Source: Scatophagus argus (lineage: Eukaryota; Chordata; Actinopteri; Scatophagidae). From it: 64,000 nt of DNA. Below the pieces are notes generated by a model. The model was given only the letters and a program-made list of their open reading frames with translations, was not told the origin of the DNA and did not search any database. Position numbers and translations under genes: made by a program. The DNA is taken from the NCBI RefSeq assembly GCF_020382885.2, contig NC_058515.1, forward strand, positions 11,515,223 to 11,579,222, written 5' to 3'. Below are positions 8,971 to 22,956 of this stretch, one piece after another (the stretch's first letter is position 1; every line of letters begins with the position of its first letter).

Positions 8971-11925
8971 ATCTTGTATCTTGTTATAGCTTTTCTACTA
9001 CTTGCCAAGAGTATCTTCAGTAAGTATTTATCCTTCCGTAGGACTGTTTCTGGTATTTTACCAAGATATAAAGTAACAAAAGAGAAATCTAAATTCACAC
9101 CTATTATTTTATTGAAGAACTTTCTGAATGATACTGAAATTAACTGCAAAGGTTTCTGGCACTGTCAAATTAAACTTAACAAGAGACATATGATTTTATA
9201 GATTCAGTGTGTTCATGTTCCTGTGAAGGCGGTCACATTTGTATGTTCCTGAACTAAAACTTGTGCATACTGGCTTTTTTTAAGGGCAACAAGTGATTCT
9301 GCATCTAACTCAGTGTTGTTTGAGTCATTTTTCCGTCTTTGTTGAGCATATTTAAATTGTTTTCTCCTGAGCCACACAGTAAGTAAACAAACTTAGTCAA
9401 CCCTTTGGGATGTTTTCCGAAAAACCAGTCCCTTCTGTTTGGAAATAAATAGGATGTTGAGCTGCAGGTTGTTTCTGTCTTAAAGATAATGTCTGCCCCA
9501 GCATCCCCAAAAAACACTGAGTAATAACAAAGTAACGGAGAACCTCCCACTGAGATGACTTGGTGTTGTAGTGGTTGGCTTGGAAAGTAGATGTACAAAA
9601 TAAAGTCACTTTATACAAATATGACATTTAATTAATTCCTTCTGATTAAATATCTGTGCAGACACCTGTAGTGCACTGATGCATAATCATACAACAAGGC
9701 TGAAATATTAATAAATTAATATTAAAATTGTTCAAATTGCCTCATTCCAAACATCTCATGACCTCTTTTCTTCCCTGAGTCCCGGGACGTCTTTTCTGCT
9801 GCGCTGGTCAGGTGTTTTCCAAGATTGTCGTGTCATGAGTAATTTATGTTGGCCCAGCAAAAAATATACAAATGTATAATTAATGCATTATCATGTATAT
9901 CACTTATTCATGGTGCCCTGCTAACGCTGGCGAACTCTCCAGCCTCCTGCTGTTGCTGCGGCCGCCCACTAACCACATCACCGCTATACAGCTGCAGGTT
10001 AGAGATGCCCTGAATAACCACTGAAAGATTTTATGCTGTTTTTCACATTCTCATATCTCCCACATGGAGTTGCAGCTGTTATGCGTTACGAGCGTAAAAG
10101 CGAAGATCATCTGCACTTCATTGGCTTTTTAAAGAAGTATCAGTACCAGAAGTACCAGAATATTCAGTGTGTTTGTACTCATGTTCATGTCCTCCACGTG
10201 AAGCTATTACACAAACGATTACTCTTTTGACCAGTTCGAGTACAAAACATTCTTGCAAAAGGTACTTAATAAACTTTTAGCTTATCTGAGTGTAACAAAA
10301 CAAATAAAACATTAACTCGTATAATTTTCCTTACCACTAAAGAGAAGCTGAGGGGAAAGGGAATGTCATTAGTTTTGCAGGTTAGAGTTAAGTTTGATGA
10401 CACTATTGTCACTTCTGTTTAACTGTCTACCATCACATTGTTGTGCAAGGCAGAGACAGGATAAAGCAAATTACTGTCACCTAAATATTTAGCTTGAATC
10501 ATTAGATGAATGGTTTGAGGTACATGAGCTAAAAACCCCAGAGTCATGAATAGACTGTTCAAATTTGTTCAGATTTGCATAAAAAAGGTTTAAATAGCTA
10601 GCCTTTCCACTCAGACTTTACCCAAACCACATAGCTTAATTATGAATGTGCATTTTTCAAGCTCATCCTGGCTGTGGCGCCTTCTGGTTTGCTAAATAAG
10701 TCCAACGACTGAGTGAGATAAGCAAACTTTAGATGAAAGGACAGATGAAGTATGAAGGATTTAGCTCGCTTTGCCCCCTGCCAGAGACTTTCAAACAGCT
10801 GGAACGATTCAGTCAGCTTTTCCAGGAGCAGATAAAAGACAAGTTGAAAGGCTTCTGTGCAGAGAACAAACCAGTGAATGAGTGGGAGAGGGAGTGAGGA
10901 GGCAAGTGGGAGTTGCTTGACAACGAGGATTTTACAGAGTGACTCGGTGTGTACTTCCCTGCATGTTCAAACCTCTCAGTCGCTCCTCTGAATAAAAGTC
11001 TGCTAGTTTAAGGCCGCCTCAGTATTTCACCCCCTCTGCATCTCCATCCGTGGGAGAAGAGTGTGGAGAGTGCTGCATCACTGCGACACTGCTGGCTTCT
11101 TGCCTTTACCTACAGCGCCATCTACTGGTGAAAGTGGGTGTATTGCATTTTTTCTCATTATGTTGTAAATAATGCGTATAGGGGAGGAGATAAGGTCAGT
11201 AAACACAGCAGGACCCTCGTAACATCACCTCTTTTACTGGTAGCACACATACACACACACACACACAATCATGCAGGGTTGAGGCTCTGCAGACTGCTGC
11301 GATAACAGAGGGAGTACGTGTTGTTGTGATTCAAGGTGTTGTCTTAGGTCATCAGTGTTAGATTAATTGTAAAGCACAGTATAAATGTTAACAGACTGCT
11401 ATAACTCTCAAACTTGACAACAACTACATCTACATTTTTACTGTTTTGTGACGCTATGGCGTTTCTGTGATCGATTCATCTTTCAGGCTTGATGAATGGA
11501 TGAATTGTTTAGTCTTAAATGTCAGAGGTAGACAGACAGGTAGGTAGACAGGCCTCTGCTGAGATGGCATCTTCAAATCTTTGGTTTTGGTTTGATTTTC
11601 CACTTAGGCAGCTATTCTTCCTCTTTGAGAACCAGAATATGTTTGCCGTTTTTTGCTTAAAAAACTACTTAGGTGATTGGCTTGTTGTCGAAATTTGTGG
11701 TGCTTAATTTCCCGTCCATCTGGTAATTGATTCAGCACTAAACGCAGCATGAGACCGGGTTATCTTTTTCAATGGTCACTTAAATGTGAAGATTCGTTTG
11801 ATCGATCGATTAGCTCACAGAACTCACTCTCTCAGCTGTGAGTGAAAGTCAGAGCAACGAATGAAAGAAATACAGAATCCACTAGTTGGAGATGGTAATA
11901 AAAGCAGTAAAGATCATCCACTGAA
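8971..11925. other. Intergenic stretch
   Basis: I find no supported gene on either strand. The longest ORFs (97 codons or fewer) lack splice context or family resemblance. A short CA microsatellite lies near 11250-11268. Upstream-type GC content is absent. Confidence 0.5.
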
Positions 11926-11931
11926 TTTATT
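11926..11931 (-). terminator. Candidate polyadenylation signal of nicol1
   Basis: On the minus strand this reads AATAAA, about 1 kb beyond the nicol1 stop codon. I noticed no closer canonical signal, but variant signals could be used. Confidence 0.35.
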
Positions 11932-12932
11932 GTTAAGTACATCATTAAGACGATAAATGGGGCATCTGGTGACATAATGCTAACAAAGTACACTGTTCAT
12001 AAACAAGCAACATTAAGACAGTTAATATTATTCCATCTGTCTGTCTCCTGCTGCAGCTGACCCTCCTCCCTGCCCTGACGACACGACAGCTCATTTGACA
12101 CTACATTGCTCGTCACTATTCTTGCATACATCTTTGTCAGACAGAGACAACAAAGTCTGTGGACACCTCCCTTACACGTACCCATTTACATATACAGAAT
12201 CTATACATACAATCTATCTTAACAGTAGATTGACAAAAAAAAGTGCTGTGTCATGCTACAGTGCTGTGCTAAATCAAGACCTACGAGTATGCTTTTTTTT
12301 CCACCTAAATAAACAAGTCTTAAAATATTCTTGTTGGACTTCTGGTAAAACGTCACATTTTCTATCAGCCGAAATTTTTCTTTCTATACAAAAAAAAAAA
12401 AATACTAAGTTACCCAACCTTTTTTAATCAGTGATGTTTAACCTCATCCTAAAGACAGCTAGTTAGTTAACTAGTTAAAACTGTTAACAGTTAAATAAAT
12501 GTCACATGATGCTACAGTTTAACGTGTACAATCATCGCAAACGTTGATCACACACAACACATTCAACGAGTAACTTTGACATTTTACTGTACATTATACA
12601 GTCAAATACTAAAAAGTACAAAAAATAGTTTATGCTTCATTAGGAGATGAATGAGAACTGACCATCTAATTTCACAGGCATGTGTTTCACCATGTAAAAC
12701 ATCAGTGATATAAAAGTCGTCCCGAATAAGCCACTTCCCTTGCGATGTATGGTTTCAAACGAAAAGCTTCACTCAACGGTGATATGAAAGAAAAGAAAAT
12801 AAAGTGCCTGTCGTGTGAGTTGGGATGGAGATCGCTGTGCATGAGCAGAGGTTGTAGAACAGGGTTGTTTTCAGTGTGTCGGCAGACGGACGCGTCCTCA
12901 GGTGTCCTCAGGTGTCCTCAGGTGAGCGGAGT

Positions 12933-14716
12933 TCAGCGCAGTGAGTTAGTGGGCATACAGTCACACAGGGCCCTCCTCTCCGCCCTCAGCACCAGCGTCT
13001 CTGTCTGCGATGGACAAGACAACGCATCACTGCAAACAAACCTCAGCTGAACTCAGGGGCTTGGTTTTACATTTTTAGTTTAATTAATTAGCTAAAAGTC
13101 CCCCCTTTTTTTTTTTTGCCCGTCGGTCAACATCCGAGCTGCTCTATCTTCTAAAATTGTTGGGGGTGTATGCAGCTTATTAGGAACGTGGCAGAGACTA
13201 GTCAGGGCTGAAAAAAGTCCTCCAACCCCTCTGCTCTTTGGGCTAAAGAGATAATTAAACTGTTTATTAACAGATAATTCTTCTAAGGGTGCTGCAACTA
13301 ATCGTCAGTCAATAGTAATGCAGTAAAAGACGTATCTCTTTGTCTTTTTCTAGAAATCTTTATTTAAAGGCATTCTAAAGCTTTGATCTTTTTCACAAAG
13401 TTCTTATAATAGTAATATTTACATATAATATATAATATTTTTCCCGACAGTTTCATAAATAAATCATACTGAAACCTCCATAAGAAAGAACACATTAAAC
13501 ATGAAATGATAGCATATCATAAACCCTCCAGTTCAGCCTCCGGCTATCGTCATGGATTCCGATATTCAAAGACAAAGTCACCGTGGTCATACACTAACTG
13601 TTATATCAAAGACTCATCAGCTGGTGAATCATGAGCCTTTAACACTTGGGGAGCAGGGGACAAGAAGGATTTGTCAAACAAAATCATTTGAAAAAAGGAG
13701 GAAACAACAGGGCTGACAGGGATTTTCTCAGACTTCACCTACCCTGGCATCAAGGTTAAACGCGGTCTTCTTTAGATCTTGCAGTGCCCTCTGCATGAAC
13801 TCAAATGCGTGACAATCCACACATGGACGACCTGGAAATAAAAGGGCAGAATTCATACACTGGTTGTTGTCTCATAAGGATGTAACTATCTCCTGAATTA
13901 TTTTTGTACCTGGAATTCATTTTAAACTAGGCTGGGGCCACAAGTAAACATCACAGGGCAATGGTAGACATTAGACATGATGTGCAGCAGAGGCACAACC
14001 TGACTGATGCCAGTTAGCTGCATGGCAACATTTACTTCAGGTGTGATAACATCAGCTAACATTAGCCACCACAAACCACCGCTGACACCAGAACAAGCAG
14101 GGCTGCAGCAGCAACACTGCAGAGCGTGTTTGTGACACAAAGCCTGTTGTATTCCATTTAAAATGTACAGAATCCTTCTTTAAGGTGCGGAATTAGTTAT
14201 GTTGATTTCACTCATTTTGTTCTCATGTAGGGCTAATTTTACCTCTTGGGGTAAACGCTATTTTAGAAGCTTTTCCATGACCCCCATGTTTATTTTAAAG
14301 CAAACGGGCAAATTTCCAATTATCTCCACAAGCGGCGGGCAAAATAAACGGCATCAGACTTCTACAGGGTTTAATCCAAGTCGAGATGATAAATTGGGTC
14401 TGAAAGTAGCAGCGCAGGTCCATTTTTCATATTGGGATGTACACATAAAATTGGGTGACCTACAAATTCCCATTAAGAAAACCTTTGGGAGGACCTGCTA
14501 TTATTAGTCTATGACTATCTCTGAGACAGGCTGCTTTCCACCTCACAAACATCTAAGTGTACTGAACAGGCATGAAAATCCCAGTCTCATGTAAAGCCAC
14601 CTACTTTCGGCAGGGATGACAGTACCAGCCTCCTGGTCCGCATCAGCTACACCGAGACCGAGAAGCTGGACCGCCAGAAGGAGCACCGCTGCCTGCAGAT
14701 ATCCACTGGATGCCAT
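12933..14716 (-). CDS. nicol1: NELL2-interacting cell ontogeny regulator 1 (C4orf48/NICOL orthologue), 90 aa, 3 coding exons
   Basis: Minus-strand exons are 14716-14605 (signal peptide), 13831-13743 and 13004-12933, with GT-AG introns of phase 1 and phase 0. Residues 1 to about 24 are a hydrophobic signal peptide. The mature part holds the highly conserved block SRPCVDCHAFEFMQRALQDL at 38-57, then TETLVLRAERRALCDC at 68-83. Four cysteines (41, 44, 81, 83) match the human protein, which is 95 residues. Known role: a small secreted protein that partners NELL2 in lumicrine epididymal signalling and was first noted as a brain neuropeptide-like factor. It lies head to head with nelfa, 1.1 kb apart, the same neighbour as in human 4p16.3. 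Each exon is too short to give a notable ORF. The start is the only Met in exon 1 before the signal peptide. Confidence 0.93.
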
Positions 14717-15841
14717 ATTGGTGATGTCGATCAGTCACCTTTGAAATTAGAAATAAAATTCACACTAGTATTTCTCGCAGAAACACAACTGGAAATTTCC
14801 TACACGGCCGTCAATTAAATGACAAAATCTGACAGGCTTTGTTTCGAGCATAGTCCAGTTTTCATCGGGAAATATTTGAAAATACAGTCTGCAAAGAAGA
14901 ATTACTGTTAATTTAGCAAACCGCACGCTGACCTACCGCAAATCAGTCGATGGTATTTTGCAGAAACCCAGATCAATGTAAGATGCCGACCTAGAATTGT
15001 TTTATGTAGATTTGGGGAACGCGCATGCGTGTGCCTCATAAAATTTGCTTTCGAGCACTAGAATCAAGACTTCCGGTGTTAACATTCAAAATAAATGCCT
15101 TAAAACACGACGACTGTAGAGACTTACATACATTTATATATACATTATTTAAGCCATGGATCTATTATCAGTGATGTAATGTAAACGACAACATTTTAAA
15201 ATAATTTTCAGGTTCCTTGTAGAAGTATTTTCATTTGCTGTAATTACGCTACATTAGTAGGTAAAATTAGCCCCATCTCAATCAGCTTACAAGATAATGC
15301 AAAAATAAGAATAATCAGTTCATATAATAATATAATATATGTTAAAGCACAGCCGTTCTACTTTTACTTTAATTACATCTGGCTGATAATTTTTCTGCTG
15401 TGAAGTAAAAGTGAGTAGGCTAATATTTGGTGTATTTACAGTGATTTAGGTAGTTATTGGTTGATCCTATACAACACAATACCTTGTGCATATAATGTTT
15501 CATTAAAGATCATTGGTTACTCCATTATTTAAAAAAACAATTAAGTTAGCCAAATTTAAATACTTCCACCTTTTTGTCATTAACACTCATGCAGAATTAC
15601 ATTTTGGTGAAATAACATGTGCTTTTTAAGCTTTATTAATAACACATACAACCCCTCGACAAATAAAAATGATTCCACAAAAAGCAGAACATATAGTCAA
15701 AGTATAAAAGCTGAAATACATCAGTTTTATTATGGGTCATGTTGATCCATGCACACCACTCTACTAGCGGTGTGGGCGGGGTCCTGACTGTTTTAGGTAG
15801 CCCGTTAAAATGCCCGAACTCATAGCACTTCTTTTTCCAAG
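14717..15841. promoter_or_regulatory. Shared upstream region of nicol1 and nelfa
   Basis: This is the 1.1-kb divergent interval between the two start codons. It contains a GC box (GGGCGGGG, 15774-15781) near nelfa and an ETS-type ACTTCCGG around 15068 near nicol1. No TATA box is placed convincingly for either gene. The middle (15100-15700) is AT-rich and has no visible gene. Confidence 0.45.
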
Positions 15842-15847
15842 ATGGCG
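15839..15847 (+). promoter_or_regulatory. YY1-type element overlapping the nelfa start codon
   Basis: AAGATGGCG matches the core of the YY1 site that often sits at the start codon or TSS of TATA-less vertebrate genes. It follows a pyrimidine-rich CTTCTTTTTCC tract, so the 5' UTR is probably very short. Confidence 0.4.
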
Positions 15848-18800
15848 TCGATGAAGGACAGCGACACCGGCCTGTGGCTTCACAACAAACTGGGATCTAC
15901 GGACGAGCTCTGGACGCCACCGAGCATCGCCTCTCTCCTCACAGTGTCAGTAATTGACAACATACGGTTGTGCTTTTCGAGCTTATCCCCGCCAGTGAAG
16001 CTGAAACTCCTGCTCGGGATGCTGCATCTTCCCAGGCGGACCGTTGACGAGGTGAGCTGCTGTGCGTTAGCTCGCTGCTAGCCAGTGAAGTAAAGTAAGC
16101 TATAAAATTCGATGCACGGCCAAAAGGGAGCCCCGTCTCCAATACATGGAAACGCAGCTTTTCCTGTGTGTGTTTCAGACTTTCTGTTAAACGTCTAACC
16201 ATGCTGTTGACCTATTTAGTTAGCATTAGCTTGCTATCTTTAACAATTGCCGACGTTAGCTAACGTAAGAAACAGCAAGTTGATGTTATTCCCGCGACTG
16301 ATCCTGTAGCTTTAACCTCCATTTCCAGAGAACAACGCTTATACGCATTTTCGTCAGCTACAGGCAGCTGCACGACTAACTTGACGTTGACACATATTTG
16401 CGTATTTTCAGCAGTCGTTTACCAGCTACAACGGGAAACATTAGCCTAGCGGTTCGCGGACAGACATTATGGTGGGATGGGCTCAAGAGAGCTATTAGAC
16501 TGCGCTGGAGGGCGGTACCAGCATCTAGCCTGACATCACTTGTTTCGCCGCTCAAACGTTAGGTACCCGTCATCAGTATGGCTTGTCGGGTAGTTTGTTA
16601 AGTAGACATATTTAAATGTTTAAGTAGCTTAATGTAAACATGCAACAATACAAGTAAAGGTTATACAAGTTTTAACAACACAATAAATGTTATCGACGTG
16701 TATCCGCTAGACCTCCTTCTTTCCATTATCCATTAACCTGCAAATTATTTTCTCAATCATTCTGTCTGTTAAATTTCAGCGAAAAAGAATGAATGAAAAA
16801 TAAAACTTTAATAATACAAAGTTACTGAACTCCAGCTCTGGTTTCAGTTCTGTCTTGCCAATAGCAATAAGTTATAGGAAAATGCTCGCCCATCACTCAA
16901 GAGTGTCTCTTGTATTTTGTGAAGTATATGAAGTGTTTCTCACAGCCAGCAGGTGGCTCTCATGTACTTTTACAAGTCAGTACTATTTGCGGTGGCTGTG
17001 GCTCATGAGGTAGAGCAAGCCAGATGCTGATCCGGGGTGCAAAATTAACCTTTGTGTCTTCCTGTTCATGTTTGTACTTTTTGAAGCAGTAATCAGTTAT
17101 TAAGTGATCATGAACTTTTCAGGTGTCCAGGCCTTACTAACAGTGCCTTTCTCTTTTTCCAGATGAAGGAGGCCCTGTCTGAGATCATACAGCTGGCCAC
17201 AGTGGATTCAGAGCCCTGGGTGCTGATGGTTGCTGACATCCTCAAGTCTTTCCCAGAAACCGGCTCTCTCAATTTGGACTTGGAGGAGCAGAATCCAAAT
17301 GTGCAGGATATTCTTGGAGAACTCAGGGAGAAAGGTATGGAGAGTGTGATGTGTTTTATTTTTCACATCATTTCGCTGTGGTGTCCTCTCACTGACTGCC
17401 ACTGGAAAATTGACTCTACAGGTTAAAAAAAAGCAAATATAACAACACAACATTGTTGACCGTTACATGTATTTACACCAGAGTTGATTTCAAACTATGA
17501 TTGAATTTATCAAATTAGAACTTCTTCTAAATTGCGTATGAGTGAATTGGATGTTTAAAGAAGCCACAGAAGGAAATGTACACATATCTATCCCGTGGGG
17601 AATTGCCAGTGAATCTCCTCTGATCGTCTCTTTCGCAGTGAGTGAGTGCGAGGCCTCTGCCATGCTCCCTCTGGAGTGCCAGTACCTGAACAAGAGTGCG
17701 TTAACCACTCTGGTGGGACCTCTTACACCCCCCGTTAAACATTTCCAGCTGAAGAGGAAGCCCAAGAGTGCAACCCTGAGAGCAGAGCTGCTACAGAAAT
17801 GTAGGTTCCTTCAGACATCAGCAAATACTCACTGCCTTTCTCTGCACCAGGTATCACTAGCTGCCCTTCCATTAATTTATTCTGATGAGCACTTTGAAGT
17901 GTCACATTAGAAAAGGTTCATGGAAACAAAGACACACCTTCAAGTATGGTAGCGCAGTTGTGATGGAAATGCAATTCCCTGCTGTGCTGGGCTGACATGC
18001 TGATTCAGACCGAGCCAAGCCAGCGCATGTGTAGAGAAACGTTTACTGTTTTTATCTTCTGGGCCTTGCTTGGCTTGTATGTTTGTTATACACAGGATGC
18101 AGTTGTATATGAGATCCTAGAAATGTTTTTGTTGATCATTTGCTTTTTGGTTTTACTGTCCCAGACTGTCTGACTCATGGGATAAAGTACACCAAACTTC
18201 AACTTCAACTTGTGCATTTTGTTTTGTTTTTGAAATTCGTTTGTAAATTCGTTTCTGTTCCAGCCACGGAGACAGCCCAACAGCTGAAAAAGACAGCCGG
18301 AGTGCCTTTTCACGCCAAAGGGAGAGGATTGGTCAAAAAGATTGACACTACTAGTGAGTTTAATTTACCCCCCACATGCTCTGCTCTTTCTGGGTTGATA
18401 CTTTACTTTCATGATTGATCACTTCATAGTGTTAGAATATTGCCAATCAGGGTCTTAAGTTTTAACAAATAACGATCCTAACATTCATTTTTATCAGTCA
18501 AAAAGTTGAGAAATTAAAGTTTTGCTTATTCCAAATGAAACTTTCTCTTATGTTGCTTATTCATGTATTAATATTTGCAGCGCCTCTCAAGGGGATTCCC
18601 AAGGCACCGTTCCGCAGTCCCACTGCCCCCAGCATGTTCAGCCCCCCCAGTAATCGCACACCTATTGCCCCTGCACGGACACCCCTGCGTAAGGAGAGGG
18701 GGGTCAAGGTAACGTAGGGTTTCCAAAGATGCTGCTGGAAAATTTAAGTTTGTGTGATTGTCCTTTACTGTCATAAATTTGTGTTTTGAGAGTTCGATTT

Positions 18801-20572
18801 TTTCCCCCACATTTTTTCACATTTGTTCTCCTTTTCAGCTGTTAGATATTTCAGAGCTGGATATGGTCGGAGCTGGACGAGAAGCTAAGAGGAGAAGAAA
18901 GACTTTGGGTAATTATATTTTCAGCACTCTGTCAGTAATAAGTTTTACATCCACACCTCAACTTATTAGTCAAGAAAATGTGTGATTGTATAGATGCTTA
19001 CATCATGTTTTCTTCTGCAGAAACGGAAACTGGAGAAAAGGCAGCCAAAGAAGAAGCAGTGGTTGAAAACACCACACCCGACTACGCTGCCGGCCTTGTC
19101 TCTACACAGGTGCTTATGGCCACATCACTGAAATGTTCTTGATTTCTCCCGTTTTGTCTCATATTACCCCCTCCATTTTCTTTCACTTAGCTCTTCTGTC
19201 ACTATCTTAACAAAATATGTTTTGTTGTTTTGTCAGAAACTGGGGGCGTTGAATGAGAATCCTCTGCCGTCAACCAGCTACCTACCAGCCACACCCAGCA
19301 TGGTTCCCTCCTCCTCTTACATTCCCAGTTCCGAGGCACAGCCAGGTTAGACACACAGCATTGTGATGCTAACTCAAAGGGCTCAATACAGAGCTGTCAT
19401 ACACTTACTTGTTTGAGGAGGCAAATACAACTTCCCTGCAGGCATCATGCAGCAACTTCATGTCAAACTAACTATTTCTTGTTCTTCCCCAACCTCCCTC
19501 AAAGCAAATGCTGGTGGTTCGGGACGGGACACGTTGCAGTCGGCTCGCCAACCGGAGGAGTCAGCAACAGCAGGCGCTGGCGCCGCTGCCACCTTACCAG
19601 GCCAGTACAAACAGAGAACGCCCATGTACAATGCAAGCAACACAGCAAATCCAGCCACTCCCACATCCCCCAGCACGCCGGTCTCCACCCCTGCCAGCAA
19701 CGGACCCCCGGCAGCTGCGACTGCCAGCCAGCCAGAGACCCCCACCCAGACACCCAGCACACCTCAGACGCCAACCCCAACACCAACCCCTACGCCACCA
19801 CAGCCCCAGCCCAAAAAGAATCTGTCGCTCACGGTAAGGTGGAGATGTAGAGCGTAGAGTCATTGAAAGACACATAAACATCCTCTTTCGAAGACTTTCT
19901 GTCAGCTCCGTGTTCTCCTTAGCCAACTAAATTCTGTGCCACATGTTTCTGTTCCTTAGAGAGACCAGATGTACGCTGCCCAGGAGATGTTCAAGACGGC
20001 CAACAAGGTCACCAGACCAGAGAAGGCCCTCATCCTGGGCTTCATGGCTGGATCCAGAGGTACAGCAGTAATTTTACATTTTCTAACACTTAAATAGTTC
20101 TTAATTTTTTGGAAAACAAAACCAGATTTTTCCAAAGCTTTTCAGGACATGCAAGGATCTGAATTCTCATTATTTAATCTTAGTGGTGAGGGTAAGGTTG
20201 CAAATCAGTCAGGTGTGGTGTGATGATGTTTTCTGTGGAGTTCATCCACAGAATTTAAATGGAAAACAGTGGAATAATTGGACTGTACGTATTACAGGAA
20301 GTGTCCCAGTCAATTCCTAAACGCCAACACACAGAAATCTTGTAGGACCAATAATAACCTGGGTGCGTCCTCCTCTTCGTCTTGCAGAGAACCCGTGCCC
20401 GGAGCAGGGGGACATCATCCAGATCAAGCTGAGCGAACACACGGAGGTCCTCCCAAAAGCCGACGGCACCGGCAGCACCACCATGCTGGTGGACACAGTC
20501 TTCGAAATGAACTACTCCACAGGGCAGTGGACCCGCCTCAAGAAATACAAACCCATCACCAATACTTCCTGA
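15842..20572 (+). CDS. nelfa: Negative elongation factor complex member A (NELF-A), 547 aa, 11 exons
   Basis: Exons: 15842-16051, 17163-17334, 17639-17800, 18264-18353, 18581-18708, 18839-18908, 19021-19109, 19237-19345, 19505-19833, 19960-20059, 20388-20572. All are GT-AG and in phase. The protein follows human NELFA end to end. The N-terminal helical domain (SDTGLWLHNKLG, VIDNIRLCF, DILGELREK) contacts NELF-C. A central basic/phospho region contains the arginine-rich AKRRRKTL. A Pro/Thr/Ala-rich low-complexity tentacle (about residues 345-445, with a TPTPTPTPTPPQPQP run) follows, then the conserved C-terminal RNA-polymerase region (EMFKTANKVTRPEKALILGF to KKYKPITNTS). It is a nuclear subunit of NELF, which with DSIF holds Pol II at promoter-proximal pauses. 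It is slightly longer than human (528 aa), mostly through the tentacle. Confidence 0.97.
16990..17045 (+). mobile_element. SINE head fragment in nelfa intron 1
   Basis: GGTGGCTGTGGCTCATGAGG followed by TAGAGCAAGC resembles the tRNA-derived head of fish SINEs. It is truncated and diverged; no body or tail follows. Confidence 0.55.
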
Positions 20573-22956
20573 GACGCTTTGCTCGGTTGAAATCACACAC
20601 CCAAATTTTTTTATCCACAAAAGAAAGAAAGAAAGAAAACACGTTTACACATACACAAGTATTTGCATACACATTTGGGCCAAATCAAGCATTGGGTGGG
20701 TGAGAGATCGTCAAGGAGAGAAAGGTCCTCCCTTTTCCTGCGCCGCCAAGATGCAGGACTCTTCGAAGAACATTTCTGTACTTTTTGTTTGGTCATCTTC
20801 CCTCAGCCGTTTTATTGTTTCTGTTTTTAAAAGTCCCCTCCGGTTCCTGAATGGCGCCGTGGTCAGGAGGAGTGAGAAGAGTTGATTTAAGAGTCTGAGC
20901 AGAAGATTTACTCTCACGGCAGGCACCTCTCAACACTTGTACTCTGAGGTGCAAGCATGTCATCGTGGCTAGAGCAAAGAAAAGACGAGCTGCCCTTATT
21001 TTTTCTGTATGAACGGGACATTCACAGGTGATCTTTGACCTCTGAGAACAAAATTATGATTTGTGACAAAAAAAAAAAGAGATTACAATAATGACAGTCA
21101 TCATACAGTAGTGATGACCAAAACATGAGTGGTGAAAAGTTCTCAATGTGTCTCAAGTTGTTGGGAGACCTCTGATAAATGTTTAATAATTTTTCATCCT
21201 TTTTCCATAAGAAGGGAAGAAAATAAAGTGACGGCAGACTCCAAGGAGGTCTTACTCACTTTTTTTTTTAATTTGCTTTTATTCAGGGTTTCCTGTTTAG
21301 GCTTTTTGTCTTTGTTTCCCCTCTCCCCCTTCACTGCTGTCTAATAATCGCATGTCACCCAGTCTATTTTAGGAGGGTTTCTGTAATTCCTGTGCATTAA
21401 CATGAAGCAGGACTTTTGAGCAGGTTTTCAGCATTTTGGTCCAAAATGAGACTTGACTCAACCCTGTAGAGATGCACAAGATAGAGTGTGTTAATTAGTG
21501 AACCTTTCAAGCACTAGTAGGTGGATTTGTTATCTGTGGACAGAACCAAGATAGTGACTTCCTGTTTTCAGTCTTTGTGCTGAGTTAATCAACTGCTGGC
21601 TGTAGCTTCTTATTTACCTCACAAACCTGAGGCGTTTCAATCTGCTTGTCTAAGCCTTTGTCAGAAAGCTAACAAGTGTAATTCCCAAAATGTTAAACTA
21701 TTCCTAAGTTTTGAAAACGTATAATGTCCAACTAATGTTAAATGGTTTGCACTCAGTTACTTTCTTTTGTCAGTGAGTGAACCATTTCATCTTTAGTTTG
21801 TGATTAACTATTACCAGGTTGATTATTCAAGTACGAACTGGTGACCTGGCTCTAACAACAGGACTAGAGTAAGTCACGGACTTAGTTATAAGAAGTTGGA
21901 ATTCAGAGGAAAAGTTTTTTTTTAATTTTTTTTAATTAAATGAAACAATTCAGTTGCAGCATAAAACAGGCACCACAATCATTAACTGTAGTTACGCAAC
22001 ATTCACATTACCGCGCAGCTAAGGTTGTGTGTATTTTTGGTCAGTGTGGTGAAACATTTTCTGGATGTCCAGTTCAGACCTGGTAATGAGTGCACCAACG
22101 CTATACATTTACAGCACAGATCTACCAAAGTGTTTCATTATTCTGACTGTGTGGGTGTGAGTGTGTCCCTGACCACACTCAACTGTCATCTGTGTAGATT
22201 AGCTGCACCTTTCCATGCAGGTCAAGTTCCACCTTTATGATTCTTTAATGTATGAGGGGGTCCGGTGACGACAAACTCCCAGCTCAGCTCCACCGTATGT
22301 GAATGTGAACAAGAGTTTTAATTAGTCAGAACAACAGAAAAGACCCCTATGGGGACACTTAAAAACATTTTAAAATCCTGAACCTGTTGTTACTGAGCCT
22401 GTTTTTAAAAGGTATTTTAGAGCATTTGAGCAGGCGAAGGTCATCAGTTGAATCCCAGCTGGAGATGCTGCATTATGTGGCATCATCTATAACCACTCTG
22501 CTACCAAGGCGCTCTGTGTACTGAGCTTTGGAGATTTAATTTAGCAACGGAAACTCTGCTTTTAGGAATGCGCACGTCATTGTGCAAGTCCAAAAACGAG
22601 GTGGAATTAATTGTACAAGTGCTGTAAAAAACGTGGGTATGAACAGCACTAAAGCCTTGTTTTGTGTGATAATGTGAGTGCTTCATTTAAGATATTTCCT
22701 CTAATCTAACAAAAAAACCAATCCTTTTTAAAGCTTGTGCTCATGATGTAACAGTCACTGAACAGGACAAAAGTCATCACTTGTGCACGAGGTCACCTGA
22801 TTCCTGCATTAGTTCAAAAATCAAACTCTTCCACTTGAACATTCAATGATCTAAAGATTGTACCTCTTGGTATTTGTGTACAACAGCAAGCAGCGAGGCC
22901 ATCTGTCAGTCTGACAGTCTCTAAGCTGACAGAAAAGGCTGTTAGCTTATGAGGTT
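20573..22956. other. nelfa 3' UTR and convergent nelfa/faah2 interval
   Basis: A candidate nelfa polyadenylation signal AATAAA is at 21222-21227, about 650 bases after the stop. The rest, to the faah2 stop on the other strand, shows no gene. The two genes are tail to tail. Confidence 0.5.

Noticed and set aside
1-12900. NAT8L, the other human neighbour of nicol1
   Set aside because: I looked for its N-acetyltransferase motifs beyond nicol1 and saw none, so it is either elsewhere or outside this window.
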